From Sphingosinicella ginsenosidimutans (lineage in GTDB: Bacteria > Pseudomonadota > Alphaproteobacteria > Sphingomonadales > Sphingomonadaceae): a stretch of DNA of 64,000 nt. The DNA is taken from assembly GCF_007995055.1 (NCBI RefSeq), contig NZ_VOQQ01000001.1, forward strand, positions 1 through 64,000, read 5' to 3'. Positions 49,122 to 58,278 of the stretch are shown piece by piece (position 1 is the first letter of the stretch; each line of letters opens with the position of its first letter). The notes below the pieces were generated by a model, which did not search any database, was not told the DNA's origin, and was given only the letters and a program-made list of their open reading frames with translations. The position numbers and the translations under genes were made by a program.

Positions 49122-49769
49122 ATGACCAACGATCAAAGCCCCGCGATCCCGCGCTCGCTCTTCCTCTACGCGATCTTCTACGGCGGCATGGTCTGCATCG
49201 CCGGCGTGCTCGGCAACAAGCAGGTGGCGCTGCCCGGCGGCCTCGCGGTCGAGGCCGGCATCTTCGCCTTCCTCCTCCTCGTCATCACCTCCAGCGCGGT
49301 CGCCGAGCTGAGCGGCGGCGCGACCGCCAACCGCCTCGTGCGATTCGGCTTCGTGCCGCTGATCGCCTCGATCCTGCTTGCCGAGCTCGTCCTCGCGATT
49401 CCGCCCTCGCCGGGCATGGACCCGGCCCGCCGCGACGCCTTCGCGCTGATGATGGGCGGGACGCCGCGCATCTGGATCGCCGGCATCGTCGCCTATGGCG
49501 TGTCGCAGACGCTCAACGTCACCATCTTCTCCTGGCTCAAGGGCCGCGAGGGCGCGAAGCTGCTGTGGCTGCGGGCCGGGACCGCGAGCATCCTCTCGCA
49601 GATCGTCGACACCTTCCTGTTCGTGTCGATCGCCTTCTGGGGCGTTTTCCCGATCGCGGAGCTGCTGATCGGCCAGATGATCGCGAAAGTGGTGCTCTCC
49701 GCGATCGTGGTCCCGCCGCTCATCTACCTGTTCGTAGGGCTGGGGCGGCGGCTGGACGCCGGCGCCTAG
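49122..49769 (+). CDS. Queuosine precursor transporter (YhhQ/VUT family)
   Basis: Inner membrane importer of the tRNA-modification precursors preQ0/preQ1 in characterised members; 215 residues with six helices. Family features: LFLYAIFYGGMVCIAGVLGNKQVAL, ITSSAVAELSGGATANRLVRFGF, and SQTLNVTIFSWLKGREG and ILSQIVDTFLFVSIAFWGVFP with the conserved polar residues. No preQ1 riboswitch is visible in front of it. Short gap from the divergent adenosine kinase gene. Confidence 0.9.
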   Translation: MTNDQSPAIPRSLFLYAIFYGGMVCIAGVLGNKQVALPGGLAVEAGIFAFLLLVITSSAVAELSGGATANRLVRFGFVPLIASILLAELVLAIPPSPGMDPARRDAFALMMGGTPRIWIAGIVAYGVSQTLNVTIFSWLKGREGAKLLWLRAGTASILSQIVDTFLFVSIAFWGVFPIAELLIGQMIAKVVLSAIVVPPLIYLFVGLGRRLDAGA

Positions 49770-49802
49770 CGTCCGAACTCCTTCGAAGCGCCGCCTCTGC
49801 CT

Positions 49803-49825
49803 CCCCTCCCTTCCAGAGAGGGGAA
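49803..49825. terminator. Short hairpin between yhhQ-type gene and gspK
   Basis: CCCCTC pairs with GAGGGG over a nine-base loop, between two convergent stops, followed by AATTTGG. It resembles a fragment of the family B repeat and may serve as a weak bidirectional transcript end. Confidence 0.4.
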
Positions 49826-49831
49826 TTTGGC

Positions 49832-50821
49832 TCACTCCTCCCATCTCCTCGCCGCGAGCCTTGACGGCCGCCGGCGCGCGTCGACCAAAGTGGTCTCGTG
49901 GAACTCGGCGTCGCCGACCTCCACCCGCACGTCGAGGGCGAACCATGTCGTCCTCAATTGCGGCTGGAGCTGGAGATCGAGCGGGACGGCGAGCCCGCGC
50001 AGCGGGCCGGCCTGCCAGAAATCGACCTGGCTGTTCCAGCCCGCCGCCGGGCGCGCGGCGATCGCGGCCCGGGCGCGGCCGAGATCGATCTGGCCCGGCG
50101 CGAGCATCGCCACCAAGGGCGCCTGATCGGGAAGCAGCGTGTTGACGTTGATCGGCGCGAGATCGCTGGTCGGCAGGGCGCACAGCCAGGGGCGGAGCCG
50201 CGCCATGATCCGGGGCGTCATCCCCGAGACCAGCGCCAGCTCGCCGACATCGGCGAACAGGGTGTTGCCGGTGCGATAGGGCGTCGGGCTTGCCATATAG
50301 GCCTCGTCCTCGGCGCCGCCGGGCCCTGGGATCGTGTCGCTGTCGGCCCAGTCGGCGGCGGCCTCGGCGATCCGCCGCGCGTCGCCCTGGGGCACGTCGA
50401 GCGCCATCATCAGCGCGATGAACTCGGCAACGCCGGATTCGCGGCGGCTGAGCCGCGTGCGCGGATCGCCGGAGACGACCGAATTGATGTTGAAGCAATT
50501 GCCCCCGTCGCGCACCTGCACCCGGGCGAGGCCGCCGCCCGGCATCGGAATGTCGCGCGCCCGCCCGTTCCATCCGCCCTCGAGCGTCGTCCTGCGCGTG
50601 TCGCGCACGATGAGATCGTCGATGGTGAGCAGCCCGAGCCGCTCCACCCCGTCGGCGAAGGCGCGGGCGCGGTCCAGCGCGGCGGCGTTGGCCGCGGCGG
50701 TGCGCGACAGCGTCAGCTTTTCCAGCGTCGCCGCGGCGATCGCGCCGACCACCGCGACCAGCAGCAGCACCGCAAGCAGCGCCGCGCCGCGTTCGCGCGG
50801 CGGAACGGCCGGCCCGCTCAC
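49832..50821 (-). CDS. gspK: Type II secretion pseudopilin GspK
   Basis: Large minor pseudopilin that caps the pseudopilus tip with GspI and GspJ; 329 residues. The N-terminal hydrophobic helix ERGAALLAVLLLVAVVGAIAA follows a short positive leader (cleavage expected after the glycine in ERGAA). An alpha-helical insertion with RLSRRESGVAEFIALMMALDVPQGDARRIAEAAADWADSDTIPGPGG is diagnostic of GspK and includes a calcium-binding Asp-rich stretch. Last gene of a gspHIJK operon, overlapping gspJ by four bases. Confidence 0.92.
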   Translation of the reverse strand: MSGPAVPPRERGAALLAVLLLVAVVGAIAAATLEKLTLSRTAAANAAALDRARAFADGVERLGLLTIDDLIVRDTRRTTLEGGWNGRARDIPMPGGGLARVQVRDGGNCFNINSVVSGDPRTRLSRRESGVAEFIALMMALDVPQGDARRIAEAAADWADSDTIPGPGGAEDEAYMASPTPYRTGNTLFADVGELALVSGMTPRIMARLRPWLCALPTSDLAPINVNTLLPDQAPLVAMLAPGQIDLGRARAAIAARPAAGWNSQVDFWQAGPLRGLAVPLDLQLQPQLRTTWFALDVRVEVGDAEFHETTLVDARRRPSRLAARRWEE

Positions 50822-51399
50822 CGGCCCGTCCCGACGATGAAGACCTGCCGCACCACGCCCTCGCGCGCCGTCTCGACCACCAGCTCGACCGCGACCGGAA
50901 GCTGGGTGCCGTCGGAGGGGAACCAGCGCGATTGCCAGGCCCCGGTTCGGTCGCGATAGCGCAGCCGGGCCTGCCGCACGCCGTCCAGCAGGGGCACCGC
51001 CACCGCCGCGTCGCCACCATCCACCGCGCCGAACGCAAGCCGCTCCAGCCGCCCGCCCTGCAGCCGATAGCCGACCCGCTTCAGCGCCGGCAGCCCGGCA
51101 TCGACATCATTGCCCGTCCGGACGAACATCATCAGCATCGGCTGCGTGCCGTCTGCGCCGGCGAAGGCGATCTGCTGGCGCCCGTCGCCGTTGCGATGCG
51201 GCCGCGCCACGTCCTGCGCAAGATCGGCGGTGAGCAGCGCGCCGGTGCGCCGGATATCGCCGACCGCGGCGAGCTGCCGGTCCGCCGTCTCCTGCGTCCG
51301 CGCCGTGACCGAGAGCAAGGCCACGCCCGCCGCCGTCAGCATTCCGAAGATCGCCAGCGCGATCAGCATCTCCACAAGGGTAAAGCCGCGCTCCTTCAT
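50818..51399 (-). CDS. gspJ: Type II secretion pseudopilin GspJ
   Basis: Minor pseudopilin of 193 residues. Type IV pilin-like N-terminus KERGFTLVEMLIALAIFGMLTA with the prepilin cleavage site after Gly and Glu at mature position 5. GspJ-typical text includes RQLAAVGDIRRTGALLTADLAQDVARP and LRYRDRTGAWQSRW. Overlaps gspI and gspK by four bases each. Confidence 0.9.
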   Translation of the reverse strand: MKERGFTLVEMLIALAIFGMLTAAGVALLSVTARTQETADRQLAAVGDIRRTGALLTADLAQDVARPHRNGDGRQQIAFAGADGTQPMLMMFVRTGNDVDAGLPALKRVGYRLQGGRLERLAFGAVDGGDAAVAVPLLDGVRQARLRYRDRTGAWQSRWFPSDGTQLPVAVELVVETAREGVVRQVFIVGTGR

Positions 51400-51833
51400 T
51401 GCAGCGCCCTGAAGATGACCAGGCTTGCGCGTCCGGGCCCGCCCGCTTCGGGGGCCACCGCGATGGTGATCTGCTGGATGCGCGGCTCGGGCGATCGCGC
51501 GACGTCGCGGGTCCAGCTCCAGCGGCGATTGCCGTTCACCGCGACGCCAGTCTGCGTGCCGAAGGGCGGCGGGCCGGGATCGCTCAGCGTCTCGGCGGCG
51601 ATGTTGCGCGCGACGATCGCCGCCATCGCCTGATCGCCGAGCCGCGCGCCGTTCGTCGCGCTCGCCCCCGAAAGCCGCAGCAGCGCGAGCGCCGCGAGGC
51701 TGAACACCGCAAGCGCGACGAGCATCTCGATCAGCGTGAAGCCGCTTTCTCCTTCCGATCCCCCGCGCTCGACGCCGGACGGGGCGAAGGATTGGCGATC
51801 GACGCTACCGTTCGACACGGACCGTTCCGTCAT
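51396..51833 (-). CDS. gspI: Type II secretion pseudopilin GspI
   Basis: Minor pseudopilin of about 145 residues. The conserved prepilin motif ESGFTLIEMLVALAVFSLAALALLRL starts about 31 residues into this frame; a later start would shorten the leader, which here is longer than usual. The region GNRRWSWTRDVARSPEPRIQQITIAV is typical of the GspI C-terminus. It overlaps gspH by 29 bases, so the true start may be downstream of 51833. Confidence 0.85.
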   Translation of the reverse strand: MTERSVSNGSVDRQSFAPSGVERGGSEGESGFTLIEMLVALAVFSLAALALLRLSGASATNGARLGDQAMAAIVARNIAAETLSDPGPPPFGTQTGVAVNGNRRWSWTRDVARSPEPRIQQITIAVAPEAGGPGRASLVIFRALQ

Positions 51834-52248
51834 TGCCGATGATCACCGCAACCGCGCGATTCCCGCGGCGAAGCGTCACGTTCAGCGGATCGGCCGCGCC
51901 GGTCGCATCGAACCGCGTTTGCCCTTCGAACGTCCCCGCCGCCTCGGCCCGTGTGCCTTCGACCCAGTCTTGGTGCGCGACGACCTGCCACGCGCCACCG
52001 GTCCGCCGCGACAGCGTGTAGCCGCCTTGCCCGACCGCGAGCGCCGCGGGGCGGGCCTCGACGATCGCCTCGTCGCGCGCGGCCTTGGCCCGCGCCGCCA
52101 GCCGCTCGGCCTCGGTCTCGAGGCTGCCGCCCGGCGCCGGCATGGCGAGCACGACCGCCGCCGCGGCGAGGCCGAGGATGACGAGCACGACCATCAGCTC
52201 CACCAGCGTGAAGCCCGCCTCCCCTCGCCTCGTCGCCCCGCATGCCAT
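51805..52248 (-). CDS. gspH: Type II secretion pseudopilin GspH
   Basis: Minor pseudopilin of 147 residues with prepilin motif EAGFTLVELMVVLVILGLAAAAVVLAMPAPG and the GspH-type helix AERLAARAKAARDEAIVEARPAALAV. First gene of the leftward gspH-I-J-K group. The other type II secretion genes (gspC-G, L, M) are not adjacent; the divergent neighbour is an unrelated methyltransferase. Confidence 0.9.
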   Translation of the reverse strand: MACGATRRGEAGFTLVELMVVLVILGLAAAAVVLAMPAPGGSLETEAERLAARAKAARDEAIVEARPAALAVGQGGYTLSRRTGGAWQVVAHQDWVEGTRAEAAGTFEGQTRFDATGAADPLNVTLRRGNRAVAVIIGNDGTVRVER

Positions 52249-52362
52249 CGCGCCGGCATGTTAGGCCGCTCGCCGCCCCGCCGCGAGACGATTCGATGAC
52301 ATGTGCGACACGGTTCGGCGCAAGGACGATGACAAGGCGCGCGCAAGGGTGAAAAGCGGCCG

Positions 52363-53208
52363 ATGATGACCGTTTCCCTTGCGCCGCGCTGGCTCCGCAT
52401 CTTCCCCGCCGCCGCGATCCTTCTGTGCGCCTGCTCGCCGCATTCGGATAATGAGACCGACGCGCCCGCCGGCTTCGATCCCGCGCGTTTCGTCGCGCCC
52501 GCGGCACCGCTCGATGCGCCGCAGCTCGCCAGCGACTATGACGTGGTCGATGCGATGCTCGCGCTCGCCGGCGTCCGGCCCGACGACGACGTGCTGGATC
52601 TCGGATCCGGCGACGGGCGGGTGCTGATCGCGGCGGCGCGGGTCTATGGCGCGCGCGGCATCGGCGTCGACATCGATCCCGCGAAGGTGCGCGAGGCGAC
52701 CGCCAATGCCCGCCGCGCCGGCGTCGCCGACAAGGTGAGCTTCCGCCGCCAGGACCTGTTCGAAACCCCGCTCGCCAATGCCGAGGTCGTGACGCTCTAT
52801 CTCACCCCCGAGGTCAACCTGAGGGTCCGCCCGCGGATCCTCGCGGAGATGCAGCCGGGTGCGAAGGTCGTCTCCGAACAGTTCGACATGGGGGATTGGC
52901 GGGCTGATGAACATCGGCGCGTGGGCGATACGATGCTCTACATGTGGATCGTCCCCGCCCGCCTGGCCGGGCGCTGGACGCTGACGCTCGACGGCCACGA
53001 TTGGCCGCTGACGCTCACCCAGCATTACCAGGAGATCGGCGGCACGCTCGGCGCGGACTCGCGGGTCGGCGAAGGCTGGGTCAGCGGGTCGCGCGTGCGC
53101 TTCGTCGCGGACGTGGACGGCCACAGCCGGGTGTTCGAGGGCCGGCTCGAGGGCGATCGGCTGGTCTCCACCTCGGGCGAGCACTGGCAAGCGGTGCGCG
53201 CCGGCTGA
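52363..53208 (+). CDS. Methyltransferase-like protein with lipoprotein signal
   Basis: 281 residues. An N-terminal membrane signal (RIFPAAAILLCACSPHSDNE) ends in a lipobox-like LCAC, predicting attachment to a membrane by a lipidated cysteine. The rest contains a class I SAM-dependent fold: DDDVLDLGSGDGRVLIAAARVYGARGIGVDIDPAKVREA (motif I and II) and FRRQDLFETPLANAEVVTLYLTPEVNLRVRPRIL. A C-terminal beta region follows. An exported SAM enzyme is unexpected because SAM is cytoplasmic, so either the signal is not used or the domain has another role. Followed by a PAP2 phosphatase that overlaps its stop. Confidence 0.8.
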   Translation: MMTVSLAPRWLRIFPAAAILLCACSPHSDNETDAPAGFDPARFVAPAAPLDAPQLASDYDVVDAMLALAGVRPDDDVLDLGSGDGRVLIAAARVYGARGIGVDIDPAKVREATANARRAGVADKVSFRRQDLFETPLANAEVVTLYLTPEVNLRVRPRILAEMQPGAKVVSEQFDMGDWRADEHRRVGDTMLYMWIVPARLAGRWTLTLDGHDWPLTLTQHYQEIGGTLGADSRVGEGWVSGSRVRFVADVDGHSRVFEGRLEGDRLVSTSGEHWQAVRAG

Positions 53209-53789
53209 TGCGATCGGCGCTCGCCGCGCTGGCGCTGCTGTGGGCGGCGATGCTCGCGCTCGGCGGCGGCGCGACGGACCGGGCGCTGCTCGCCTCGTTC
53301 CAGGCGGGTCAGCATCCCGCCATCGCCACCGCCGCGCGCTGGCTGACGCAGTGGGGCAGCGGCTTCATCCTGCTTCCGCTCGCGGCGCTGGCGGCGCTCT
53401 GGCTGGCGGCGCGCCGGCGGCCGCACGCGGCGCTGCTGCTGGTCGCGATCACTCTCTTCGTCAGGGTGACGGTCGCCGCCGAAAAGCTGGTCATCGGGCG
53501 GACCCGGCCGGAACCGCGGCTCCATCTCGTCGATGTCGGCCTCTCCTCCTTCCCGAGCGCGCACGCCGCCAATTCGATGGCGACCCTGCTCTGCCTCGCC
53601 CTGCTCGTTCCGCGCGAGACGCGGCCGCTCGCGATCGGCCTCGCGCTGCTCCTCGCCTGCGCGATCGGGATCAGCCGGCTGGTCCTCGGCGTCCACTGGC
53701 CGAGCGATGTCGTCGGCGGCTGGGCCTTCGGCGCCTTCTGCACCCTCGCCGGCCTCGCGCTCGCGCGGCGGCGGCTCAGCCTTTCCTGA
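53208..53789 (+). CDS. PAP2 superfamily membrane phosphatase
   Basis: A six-helix membrane phosphatase of 193 residues. The three catalytic motifs are KLVIGRTRP, PSAHA (normally PSGH) and SRLVLGVHWPSDVVGG. Likely acts on undecaprenyl pyrophosphate or phosphatidic acid-type lipids on the outer face of the inner membrane. The ATG overlaps the preceding stop by one base. Its stop region overlaps the convergent DUF938 gene by 14 bases. Confidence 0.88.
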   Translation: MRSALAALALLWAAMLALGGGATDRALLASFQAGQHPAIATAARWLTQWGSGFILLPLAALAALWLAARRRPHAALLLVAITLFVRVTVAAEKLVIGRTRPEPRLHLVDVGLSSFPSAHAANSMATLLCLALLVPRETRPLAIGLALLLACAIGISRLVLGVHWPSDVVGGWAFGAFCTLAGLALARRRLSLS

Positions 53790-54378
53790 AGATCACCGAC
53801 AGGTTGTTCGCCGGCATCTCGACGACCCGTTCGAGCGCGAAGCCATGGGCCGCCGCCGCCTCGGCCACCGCCTCCAGGTCGCGCAGCCCCCATTCGGGAT
53901 CGCGCGCCTTGAGGCTCTCGTCGAACGCTTCGTTGCTCGGCGCGGTCTCGATCCCGGCGCGGCGATAGGGGCCGTAGAGAAAGAGCGGCGCGCCGGGCGC
54001 AAGCAGCCGCCCGGCCCCGCGCATCAACCCGGTCGTGGCGCTCCACGGGCTGATATGGACCATGTTGATCGCGACGATGGCGTCGGCGTTGCTCACCGGC
54101 CATTCCGCCGCCCGCGCATCGAGCGACAGGACGGGGAGCAGGTTGAACAGCCCGGCCTCCGTCCGCCAGGCCTCGATCGATCGCAGGGCGGCAGGCTCCG
54201 GATCGCTCGGCTGCCACAGCAATTTCGGAAAGGCGCGCGCGAAATGAACCCCATGCTCCCCCGTCCCGCTCGCCACCTCCAGCACCAGCCCACGCCCCGG
54301 AAGCACGTCCCGCAGCACCGCGGCAATCGGCTCGGCATTGCGCGCGACATGCGGTGCGGAACGGCGGTCGTCCGTCAT
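53776..54378 (-). CDS. DUF938 family methyltransferase-like protein
   Basis: 200 residues. The DUF938 family has a SAM-binding fold: SAPHVARNAEPIAAVLRDVLPGRGLVLEVASGTGEHGVHFARAFP, then WQPSDPEPAALRSIEAW and NADAIVAINMVHISPWSATTGLMRGAGRLL, and a typical end SNEAFDESLKARDPEWGLRDLEAV. Function unknown. The ATG at 54378 overlaps the gcvPB stop by four bases, making it the last gene of the gcv operon. Confidence 0.88.
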   Translation of the reverse strand: MTDDRRSAPHVARNAEPIAAVLRDVLPGRGLVLEVASGTGEHGVHFARAFPKLLWQPSDPEPAALRSIEAWRTEAGLFNLLPVLSLDARAAEWPVSNADAIVAINMVHISPWSATTGLMRGAGRLLAPGAPLFLYGPYRRAGIETAPSNEAFDESLKARDPEWGLRDLEAVAEAAAAHGFALERVVEMPANNLSVIFRKG

Positions 54379-55946
54379 TCCGCCGGCTGCGCCTGCGTCG
54401 GCTCCTTGTAGACCAGCACGGGCTTCCTCGCCGCCAGCGTCTCGTCGAGCCGGCGGCGGGGGGCGAAGACGGGGGCGGCCTTGAGGCTGGCATCGCCCGC
54501 TTTGGCCCGCTCGGCGACGCTTCTCACCGCGCCGATGAACTGGTCCAGCGCCGCCTTGCTCTCGGTCTCGGTCGGCTCGATCAGCATCGCGCCGTGGACG
54601 ACGAGCGGGAAATACATCGTCATCGGGTGGAAGCCCTCGTCGATCAGGCCCTTGGCGAGATCGAGGGTGGACAGTCCGTCCGCGAAGCCGCGATCGCTGA
54701 ACAGGGCCTCGTGCATGCACGGGCCGCTATGGCCGAACGGCGCGTCGAGCACGCCCTCCAGCCGCCTCAGCACATAATTGGCGTTGAGCACCGCATCCTC
54801 GGCGACCTGCCTCAGCCCGTCCGCGCCATGGCTCAGGATATAGGCGAGGGCGCGGGTGAACATGCCCATCTGGCCGTTGAACGCCGCCATCCGCCCGAAG
54901 CTGTCGGGATGCTCGTCGCCCGCATTCTCCTCTTCGATGAGGTCGATATGGCCGTCCTTCCGTCGAGCGGTGAACGGCAGCGGGCCGTAAGGCGCCAGCG
55001 CCTCGGAAAGCACCACCGGCCCCGCGCCCGGCCCGCCGCCGCCGTGCGGGGTGGAGAAGGTCTTGTGCAGGTTGATGTGCATCGCATCGATGCCGAGATC
55101 GCCCGGCCGCACCCGGCCGACGATCGCGTTGAAGTTCGCGCCGTCGCAATAGACATAGCCGCCCGCCGCATGGACCGCGTCGGAAATGGCCTTCATGTCG
55201 CGTTCGAACAGGCCGCAGGTATTGGGGTTGGTGATCATCACCCCGGCGACGTCCGGCCCAAGCCGCGCCTTCAGCGCGTCGAGATCGACCCGGCCGTCGC
55301 CATTGGCCGGGATATTCTCGATCGAAAAGCCGGCAAAGGCCGCGGTGGCGGGATTGGTGCCGTGCGCGCTTTCGGGCACCAGGATCACCTTGCGATCCTC
55401 GCCGCGCGCGTCGAGCGCCGCCTTGATGCACAGGATGCCGCACAATTCCCCGTGCGCCCCCGCCTTTGGCGTCATCGCCACGCCATGCATCCCGGTGAGC
55501 TCGATCAGCCACACCGCAAGCTCGTTGATGACCGCGAGCGCGCCCTGGATCGTATCGACCGGCTGGAGCGGGTGAACATCGGCGAAGCCCGGCATCCGCG
55601 CGACCTTCTCGTTCAGCCGCGGATTGTGCTTCATCGTGCACGAGCCGAGCGGGAAGAGCCCGAGGTCGATCGCGTAATTCTGGCGGCTGAGCCGCGTATA
55701 ATGGCGCACCGCCTGCGGCTCGGTCAGCCCGGCCAGCCCGATCTCCCGGTTGCGGTCGAGCCCGCCGAGGCGTGATGAGCCAGCCGCCGGCGCGTCGAAA
55801 TCCACGCCGGTCGTCCGCGTGTCGCCGATCTCGAAGAGCAGCGGCTCCTCCAGCATCAGCGCCTTGTTGCCGGTATAGGTCGCGCCGCCATCGTCGTTCG
55901 AAGCCTCGCCCAATTCGGGCCGCCAGCCGCTCTGGTTGATCGTCAT
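54375..55946 (-). CDS. gcvPB: Glycine dehydrogenase (decarboxylating) subunit 2
   Basis: PLP-binding half of the split P-protein, 523 residues. The PLP lysine lies in [21 protein letters not shown]; other segments are [30 protein letters not shown] and [16 protein letters not shown]. Works with GcvPA, GcvH and GcvT to break down glycine to CO2, NH3 and methylene-THF. Start overlaps the gcvPA stop by four bases. Confidence 0.96.
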   Translation of the reverse strand: MTINQSGWRPELGEASNDDGGATYTGNKALMLEEPLLFEIGDTRTTGVDFDAPAAGSSRLGGLDRNREIGLAGLTEPQAVRHYTRLSRQNYAIDLGLFPLGSCTMKHNPRLNEKVARMPGFADVHPLQPVDTIQGALAVINELAVWLIELTGMHGVAMTPKAGAHGELCGILCIKAALDARGEDRKVILVPESAHGTNPATAAFAGFSIENIPANGDGRVDLDALKARLGPDVAGVMITNPNTCGLFERDMKAISDAVHAAGGYVYCDGANFNAIVGRVRPGDLGIDAMHINLHKTFSTPHGGGGPGAGPVVLSEALAPYGPLPFTARRKDGHIDLIEEENAGDEHPDSFGRMAAFNGQMGMFTRALAYILSHGADGLRQVAEDAVLNANYVLRRLEGVLDAPFGHSGPCMHEALFSDRGFADGLSTLDLAKGLIDEGFHPMTMYFPLVVHGAMLIEPTETESKAALDQFIGAVRSVAERAKAGDASLKAAPVFAPRRRLDETLAARKPVLVYKEPTQAQPAE

Positions 55947-57301
55947 GCCAGCACTCCTGCCAGCGCCTTGGCAAAGGCGCCGATATCCTCGTCCGTCACG
56001 GTCTCGGTGACCGCCACGACCAGCCCGTTCTCGAGGCCCGCCACACCCGGATAGAGGCGGCCGAGCGAGACCCCGCCGAGCACGCCGGCCTCCGCCAGCG
56101 CGCGCACCACCGGCCGCGCCTCCTTCGGCAAGGTCAGGGTGAATTCGTTGAAGAAGGTCCGGTTGACCAGGCTGACGCCGGGCACCTGTGTCAGGGCCTC
56201 CGCCGCCGCCACGGCGCGGGCGTGATTGACCGCGGCGAGCTGCCGCAGCCCCTTCTCGCCGAGCAGGGTCATGTGCACCGAGAAAGCGAGCGCGCACAGG
56301 CCGGCATTGGTGCAGATATTGCTGGTCGCCTTCTCGCGCCGGATATGCTGCTCGCGGGTCGACAGGGTAAGGACGAAGCCGCGCTTGCCCTGCGCATCCA
56401 CGGTCTCGCCGGCGAGGCGGCCCGGCATCTGGCGGACATATTTCTCGCGGGTGGCGAAGAGGCCGACATAAGGGCCGCCGAAATTGAGGCCGACGCCGAT
56501 CGACTGGCCCTCGCCGACGACGATGTCCGCGCCCATCTCGCCGGGCGAGCGGATCGCCCCCAGCGCCACCGGCTCGGTGACGACCGCGATCAGCAGCGCG
56601 CCCTGCTCGTGGCAGCGCGCCGCGAGCTCCGAAAGATCGTCGATCCGGCCGAGGATGTCCGGATATTGCACCACGACCGCGCTGGTCTCGCCATCGATCG
56701 CGCCGACGATCCGATCGAAATCGGTGTCCGCCGACAGGTCCGGCAGCGCCGCCTCGAGCACGTCGCCGGTGAAGCGCGCCATCGTCCTGGCGGTCGAGAC
56801 ATAGTGCGGGTGAAGGCCGCCGGAGAGGATCGTCTTCGTCCGCCGCGTGATCCGCCGCGCCATCGCGATCGCCTCCCAGCAGGCGGTCGATCCGTCATAC
56901 ATCGAGGCGTTGGCGACCTCACAGCCATAGAGCCGCGCGACCTGCGTCTGGAATTCGAACAGAGCCTGGAGCGTGCCCTGCGCGATCTCCGGCTGATAGG
57001 GCGTGTAGCTGGTCAGGAATTCGCCGCGCTGGATGATGTGATCGACGCTGGCCGGGATGTGATGCCGATATGCCCCCGCGCCGAGGAAGAAAGGGACGTC
57101 GCCCGCGACCATGTTCTTCTGCGCGAGCGCGCGCATGTGCCGCTCGACCGCCATTTCGCTGGCATGATCGGGAAGCCCTTCGATCGTCCCGGAAAGCCGC
57201 GCCGCCTCCGGCACGTCCACGAACAGATCGTCGATCGACTTGGCGCCGACCGCCGCCAGCATCTCGCGCCGGTCGGTATCGGACAAAGGCAGGTAACGCA
57301 T
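55943..57301 (-). CDS. gcvPA: Glycine dehydrogenase (decarboxylating) subunit 1
   Basis: First half of the split P-protein, 452 residues. Features: [60 protein letters not shown] and [45 protein letters not shown] at 57301 has AGGAAGA just upstream. A family A repeat separates it from the methyltransferase gene, but the same leftward operon is likely. Confidence 0.96.
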   Translation of the reverse strand: MRYLPLSDTDRREMLAAVGAKSIDDLFVDVPEAARLSGTIEGLPDHASEMAVERHMRALAQKNMVAGDVPFFLGAGAYRHHIPASVDHIIQRGEFLTSYTPYQPEIAQGTLQALFEFQTQVARLYGCEVANASMYDGSTACWEAIAMARRITRRTKTILSGGLHPHYVSTARTMARFTGDVLEAALPDLSADTDFDRIVGAIDGETSAVVVQYPDILGRIDDLSELAARCHEQGALLIAVVTEPVALGAIRSPGEMGADIVVGEGQSIGVGLNFGGPYVGLFATREKYVRQMPGRLAGETVDAQGKRGFVLTLSTREQHIRREKATSNICTNAGLCALAFSVHMTLLGEKGLRQLAAVNHARAVAAAEALTQVPGVSLVNRTFFNEFTLTLPKEARPVVRALAEAGVLGGVSLGRLYPGVAGLENGLVVAVTETVTDEDIGAFAKALAGVLA

Positions 57302-57318
57302 TCGTTTCTTCCTCTTAA

Positions 57319-57452
57319 ATCCTCCCTGTCGCCGCCGGCGATGGGGAGGGGGACCGCTCGAAGAGCGGTGGAGGGGCTTTCGGCGCCGGAGAGTCCCTCC
57401 ACCGCCTTTCAGGCGGTCCCCCTCCCCATCCGCTGCGCGGACAGGGAGGAAA
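57319..57452. repeat. Family A repeat inside the gcv operon
   Basis: Two inverted arms: CCTCCCTGTCGCCGCCGGCGAT, GGGGAGGGGGACC, CGCTCGAAGAGCGG on the left, and the inverted counterpart ending in ACAGGGAGGA on the right. It lies between a methyltransferase stop and the gcvPA start, so it would be transcribed in the middle of the operon. Confidence 0.8.
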
Positions 57453-57455
57453 AAC

Positions 57456-58238
57456 TCATTCCGGCTTCCGCATCCAGAAGCGCAGCCGGACATAATCCGC
57501 GAACCAGCTGCCGTCGGGATTGCGAAGCGTGGCCTCGACCCGTTTCTCCACCCCGCGACCGATCTCGTCGCGCTCCCATTCGGGCACCATCGCCTGGTCG
57601 AGCCAGCCGGCGCGGAAGGTCTTCACCCAGGCGGAAATGCCGGCGGGCAGCGGCGTCGGCCGGTCGATCAGCTCGGCCTGGATCTGGCCGAACCCGGCCG
57701 TCGCATAGAGCCGCGTGAACTCCTCCACGCTCGGATACCATTGCGGATCGGCCTCGGGCAAAGTGTAGCCGCGTTCGATCAGCTCCGCCCGGATCGCGCC
57801 GCGCAGGACCGCGATATTGCCCGCGCCGCCCATCTCGCCGGCGAAGCGGCCGCCGGCCTTCAGCATCGCGAACACGCCGCTCGCCACCGCATCGGCATCG
57901 AGCATCCAGTGGAGCGCCGCATTGGAAAAGACCGCGTCGAACTGCCCGAACCGCTCCGCCTGCTCGGGGCTGGCCAGCGCCTCGGCATCGACGACGAACG
58001 CATCGATGCCGCGCGAGCGCGCCGCCTCGACCATCTCCGGCGAGCTGTCGAAGCCGATCACGACCGCGCCGGCCGCGACGATCTTCTCGGTCAGCACGCC
58101 GTCGCCGCAGCCGAGATCGAGGATCATCTCGCCGGGCTTGGGATCGAGCAGCGAGAGCGCCGCCGCGCCAAGCGCCGGCACGAAGGCGGCGTTGCGCGCA
58201 TAATCCGCCGGCGACCAGCGCGAGCTTTCATTCACCAT
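57456..58238 (-). CDS. Class I SAM-dependent methyltransferase (trans-aconitate type)
   Basis: 260 residues, resembling trans-aconitate 2-methyltransferases and related small-molecule enzymes. The SAM-binding motif is [37 protein letters not shown]; later [39 protein letters not shown] is typical. It sits between gcvH and gcvPA in the glycine cleavage operon, in the same direction and 40 bases from gcvH. The link to glycine metabolism is unclear: it uses a one-carbon donor but does not belong to the complex. Confidence 0.88.
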   Translation of the reverse strand: MVNESSRWSPADYARNAAFVPALGAAALSLLDPKPGEMILDLGCGDGVLTEKIVAAGAVVIGFDSSPEMVEAARSRGIDAFVVDAEALASPEQAERFGQFDAVFSNAALHWMLDADAVASGVFAMLKAGGRFAGEMGGAGNIAVLRGAIRAELIERGYTLPEADPQWYPSVEEFTRLYATAGFGQIQAELIDRPTPLPAGISAWVKTFRAGWLDQAMVPEWERDEIGRGVEKRVEATLRNPDGSWFADYVRLRFWMRKPE

Positions 58239-58278
58239 GGCCGCGCGCGCCTCGGCTCAGTCAGGATCGATGCCGTGC

